Positions 60,890-64,000 of a DNA stretch of 64,000 nucleotides are shown piece after piece. The translations under genes were made by a program, and so were the position numbers. Where the stretch lies: the NCBI GenBank assembly GCA_020205615.1, contig CM035153.1, positions 100,399,735 through 100,463,734 on the forward strand, written 5' to 3'. A model generated the notes under the pieces. That model was not told the origin of the DNA, made no database searches, and saw nothing but the letters and a program-made list of their open reading frames with translations. This DNA is from Panax quinquefolius (lineage: Eukaryota; Streptophyta; Magnoliopsida; Apiales; Araliaceae). Every line of letters starts with the position of its first letter. Position 1 is the first letter of the stretch.

Positions 60890-62380
60890 CGCTTTCATTT
60901 CCGCTTTCCAACTCCCGGGTCATTTCCTCTATAAGCATGATTCCTCCACAAAACTTTAACTTGTGGTATAACCTTTCTTAGCGTAGGACATGCTCCTTCC
61001 TATCCAAAATCTTGACGGTACCTCCTCATACGTTAAGTCTTGGCTATCTCGTCCGGTTCTAACTTCTATAACGTGGTTCGGGTCTTTCACATATTTACGA
61101 AATGCAGATATGTGAAACACATTATGAACACGAGACATACTCGGAGGTAACGCAAGTCTATAGGCTACATTTCCTACTCGGTCCAAGAATTTGAAATGGA
61201 CCAGATAAATCATGGATTGAGCTTTCCTCTCTTCCCAAATCTTGTAACACCCTTCCATGGGCAACTCGCAATAATACATGATCCCCTTACATTAAATTCC
61301 ACGTCCTTTCGATGAAGATCCGCATAACTCTTTTGTCGATCTTGTGCCGTTTGTATACGTTGTCCGAATCATTAGTCATACGTACTAACTTTCGGGTCCC
61401 AACAATGTTGCTTCACCCACCTCATCCCAACATATTGGAGAACGACATTTTTGTCCATATAATGCTTGAATGGAACCATGCCTATATTTGTTTAATAACT
61501 ATTGTTGTATGAGAATTCCACCAATGGCAAGTACTTATCCCAACTTCCATTGAAATCTAGGACACGTTTTAATATATCTTGAAGAGTTTGAGTAGTCCTT
61601 TACGATTGCCCATCCGTTTGAGGATGGTATGCCAAATCAATCGTAAATTCGTGCCCATAGCTTTTTGCAAGCTAACCCAAAATCTTGAAGTGAATCTTGG
61701 GTCACGATCCGAAACTATGGATACAGTACATGCCATGCAACCTCACAATCTCATTCACGTATATACTAGCAAGACGTTCAAGGAATAAGTCTCCGTATCG
61801 GCAAGAAAAATGCAGAACTTGGTTAATCTATCAACAATAACCCAAATAGCATTGATGCCTTGAGAAACCTTAGGAAGACTCAGTAATTGAAATCCATAGT
61901 AATGTGTTCCCACTTCCATTCCTAATCTCAAGTGGTTGCAACGGACCCTTAGGTACAAGATGCTCCGCCTTTACACGTTAAGCAAGTTAAACACATCGAG
62001 ATAAACTTTGCAATCTCTCTCTTCATATTGTTCTACCAAAATGTATGTCGAAGATCACGATACATTTTAGTACTTCGAGGATGGATTGCAAATGGCGTAT
62101 TGTGTGCCTCCATCATAATCTTGTACTTCAAATCGTAGTCGTTAGGAACACAAAGTCTAGAGTGGACTCAAGTATTCCTTCTTCATCAATTCTCGCTTAG
62201 GAATAGCTCCTTCTTGTACTTTCTTCTTCATACGCATCAACTCCGATTGGTGACTTGAGAAACCTTAACTTTTCTATTAAAGTTGGCTCTGTCGTATACT
62301 TGACATCATCGCACTTTTCGTTCCGTATATGATCTTCTACTCACCGCGTCGCCGGCTACCACGTTCGCTTTCGGGATGGC
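60890..62380 (-). pseudogene. Integrase and chromodomain-like tail of element B
   Basis: Right to left: VVA..DAVSRR connection (about 62370-62340), zinc region and catalytic core in short frames (a piece at 61958-61755 reads PKVSQGINAIWVIVDRLTK), then 61279-60956, an open 107-aa frame with GNVAYRLALPPSMSRVHNVF, FRKYVKDPNHVIE and DLTYEEVPSRF, the tail typical of chromoviruses. Many one- to three-base indels relative to A break the integrase. Confidence 0.83.
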
Positions 62381-62830
62381 ATGATCGTAACATGTCTTTG
62401 AAATGAGTCTCCTCTTGAGTTCTTGAAGCTCTTCCCACATTCCTTGCTCCATTCAATTTTGTATCTCTACGAGTCAATTGCGTTAATGGAATAGCGATTC
62501 GAGAATATCCTTCAACGAATCTCCGATAATAACCAACTAAGCCTAAAAAGCTACGTATTTCGATTCTTGACTTAGGTTGCTCTCAACTCGTGACTCATAT
62601 CCCAATCTTGGATAGCCGTCACAATGACACCTATCGATTTACTATCGCATACGAATATGGCGTCCCTACAGAGAGTCGGCTTAGGTGAATTCCACAAAGG
62701 AAGTCACAAAATAAAGGCTCGGTACCAAATTCTATAGTTGAATTTTAACTCACGAAGTTCAATAGGAGCCATTCGATATGAGATTTTAGAAATGAGTTTT
62801 GTCTGGGTTCAAAGTCGATACAAAATTTAA
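62381..62830 (-). pseudogene. Collapsed RT/RNase H region of element B
   Basis: Same structure as 1241-1720 in A: the RT N-terminal boundary, a stretch without RT core, the GLVGYYRRF end, and direct joining of the IMPS region to KANVVA. No xxDD motif and no RNase H. Confidence 0.75.
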
Positions 62831-63400
62831 TATCGAAGCTTTGGGAGTAAGCGAAGAAATTCTTCAGAAATACGTCGGGAAAATCAATAACAACAGAATA
62901 TTATTCAAATCGACGTGTCTTTATTCAAATCCATAACATGGACTAAGAAAACTTGACATCCGTAATAAACGAATGACTTCATGGCTTGATATGAAAATGT
63001 TTGACTACAATGGTTTGATTGCTTGAATTGAATAACGAGTTGCTTAGGAATATGAAAACTAACAACCTTACAAAAGCAATCAATTTGGCGTGATGAGTAG
63101 TTAACCTTAAAATCACATCAAAAGCAAATATCTAAATAGAAATAAGGTTAACAGTAATGTGATAGTGCCAACTTGAATCAAGCAAGATTTTTAAACAACG
63201 GATGTAATGAAAGTTTCTCCTAATGGAGTCTCCACGAGATAGGTCAAAGTTTAATTTCTCCGTAGTCAAGTTCAAACGTTGGTAGCGCAAGTAAGAGAGA
63301 TAAAAGAATGGGTAGAACCAATATCTAGTAAGGTATATACTTCATGAAATTTATAATTAACTAACCCGCGCTAACTTCGGGTTCCTCGCATTTTGACCGA
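62831..63400 (-). pseudogene. Protease remnant of element B
   Basis: Aligns base by base with 1721-2330 in A, including the FDVIL and TTHHAK region, with additional indels. No open frame above 60 codons. Confidence 0.68.
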
Positions 63401-64000
63401 TCACAACAAACGCTCTTCCCTAAATCGTTGACTTTGACTTTTTACGAGAGATCTTTTTGAGTCACCGTCCCATTGAACTAGGTTTCATTCATCGTCTAAT
63501 CTCGAGCGATATGTCCTTCCTTTCCACAATTATAGCATACCTTGAATCGTTGTGGGCGGTTTGGTGATATGTCCCTCTTTTCGCATTTGTAGCATATAAT
63601 GACCGGTGGTCGTTCTCTTCCCTTAAAACTAGTTGCTCTTTGGCCGACGTCTTCACATGGTCGTTGTTGAATCTCCTTTTTTTAAAATCTCCTCCCGACT
63701 CGCTTCTTCTATTTTCATGGCCACGATTACCACCAGAGTGGTTACCGCCTTTGTCTGTATTCTTCTTTCTCCGCTGGTTATCGTTATTCTGATGACTGCT
63801 ATCTTCGGTATGATCCTGGTTATGGTCCCTCGGTTGAACGTACTCGTTATCTCGCTCTAACAACTGAGCCCTGTTGACAACATCTGAATAGAGAGAAAAT
63901 TTATGAGAAATGAGATACTGACGTATGTCGGGTTTCAAACCTCTTAGAAACATCCGCGTCATACGTTCCTCATTCTCCACCAAATGAGGTGCAAACCTGG
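63401..64000 (-). pseudogene. Gag of element B, C-terminal part
   Basis: The frame 63983-63489 (164 aa) holds ENEERMTRMFLRGLKPD (17 residues), HKFSLYSDV, RAQLLERDNEYV, a His/Asn/Arg-rich linker with GGNRGHENRR, and then the zinc-knuckle region, where CYKCxKxGH is only partly readable (YATNAKRGTYHQTA in a shifted frame). It is the longest gag piece of this family in the window. The start lies beyond 64000. Confidence 0.85.

Larger units (their letters stand above)
58004..64000 (-). mobile_element. LTR retrotransposon B (same non-autonomous family as A), 5' end off window
   Basis: Minus strand: 3' LTR at 58004-60817, polypurine tract 60830-60818, then going right integrase tail, integrase, RT scrap, protease and gag, running off at 64000. 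Positions from 61128 align with element A from position 1. It is inserted in the RT/RNase H region of element D; the left 5 bp TTTGT (57999-58003) should recur beyond the window. Frames are more broken than in A. Confidence 0.9.

Noticed and set aside
1..64000. Search for a new defence, toxin or biosynthetic system
   Set aside because: Apart from one zinc-finger gene, all coding content is assigned to known retrotransposon domains; the few unrecognised frames are short or broken.

Overview
This is nuclear DNA of a flowering plant, most likely a eudicot. The evidence is one intron-containing plant gene of the CCCH zinc-finger C3H7/ZC3H3 family set among decayed Ty3/gypsy and Ty1/copia LTR retrotransposons, with Stowaway-type and hAT-like MITE sequence, AT-rich composition and many (TA)n and (GA)n microsatellites. 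I see no prokaryotic genes, CRISPR array or tRNA/rRNA gene, and every transposon reading frame is broken by stops or frameshifts.

Layout. 1-6522 (minus): element A, a chromovirus-type gypsy element with 2.86-kb LTRs; its 5' LTR is at 3666-6522 and its 3' end lies left of the window. It sits inside the reverse transcriptase (RT) gene of an Athila-type gypsy element (6523-15456, plus) that keeps part of pol, an env-like ORF3 carrying a 717-bp tandem duplication, a long 3' untranslated region and a probable 3' LTR. 15515-19161: a 3.6-kb LTR of another gypsy family (F) with a Stowaway-like MITE inside, followed by about 320 bp of leader that runs into a truncated copia 5' LTR. 19482-40431: copia element C, split in gag by gypsy element G (20787-35964), which is itself split in the third gag zinc knuckle by a solo LTR, S (26271-28957; perfect GATGC target-site duplication). 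41156-51247 (minus): the only intact cellular gene, reconstructed here as 10 exons encoding 1863 residues with five CCCH zinc fingers. 52687-58003: gypsy element D (plus), cut in its RT/RNase H region by element B (58004-64000, minus), which continues past the window end.

Relationships. A, B, S and D have related LTRs (TGTAAGACCCC...GGGGGCGTCACA). A and B lack the RT catalytic core and have RNase H deleted at the same junction, so they look like a non-autonomous lineage that was copied after the deletion; D retains the RT core. Differences between A and B fall repeatedly at CAG/CTG sites, which may be an artefact of reading heavily methylated DNA and not real mutation.

The cellular gene is probably the only functional locus. 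By family it should encode a nuclear RNA-binding protein acting in mRNA 3'-end processing or export. I found no convincing new biological system. The more unusual items are the shared-deletion family, a coiled-coil ORF upstream of gag in G, recurrent short-repeat arrays in the LTRs, and paired clusters of a GCGCTGCAGCGC palindrome in the Athila-type element.
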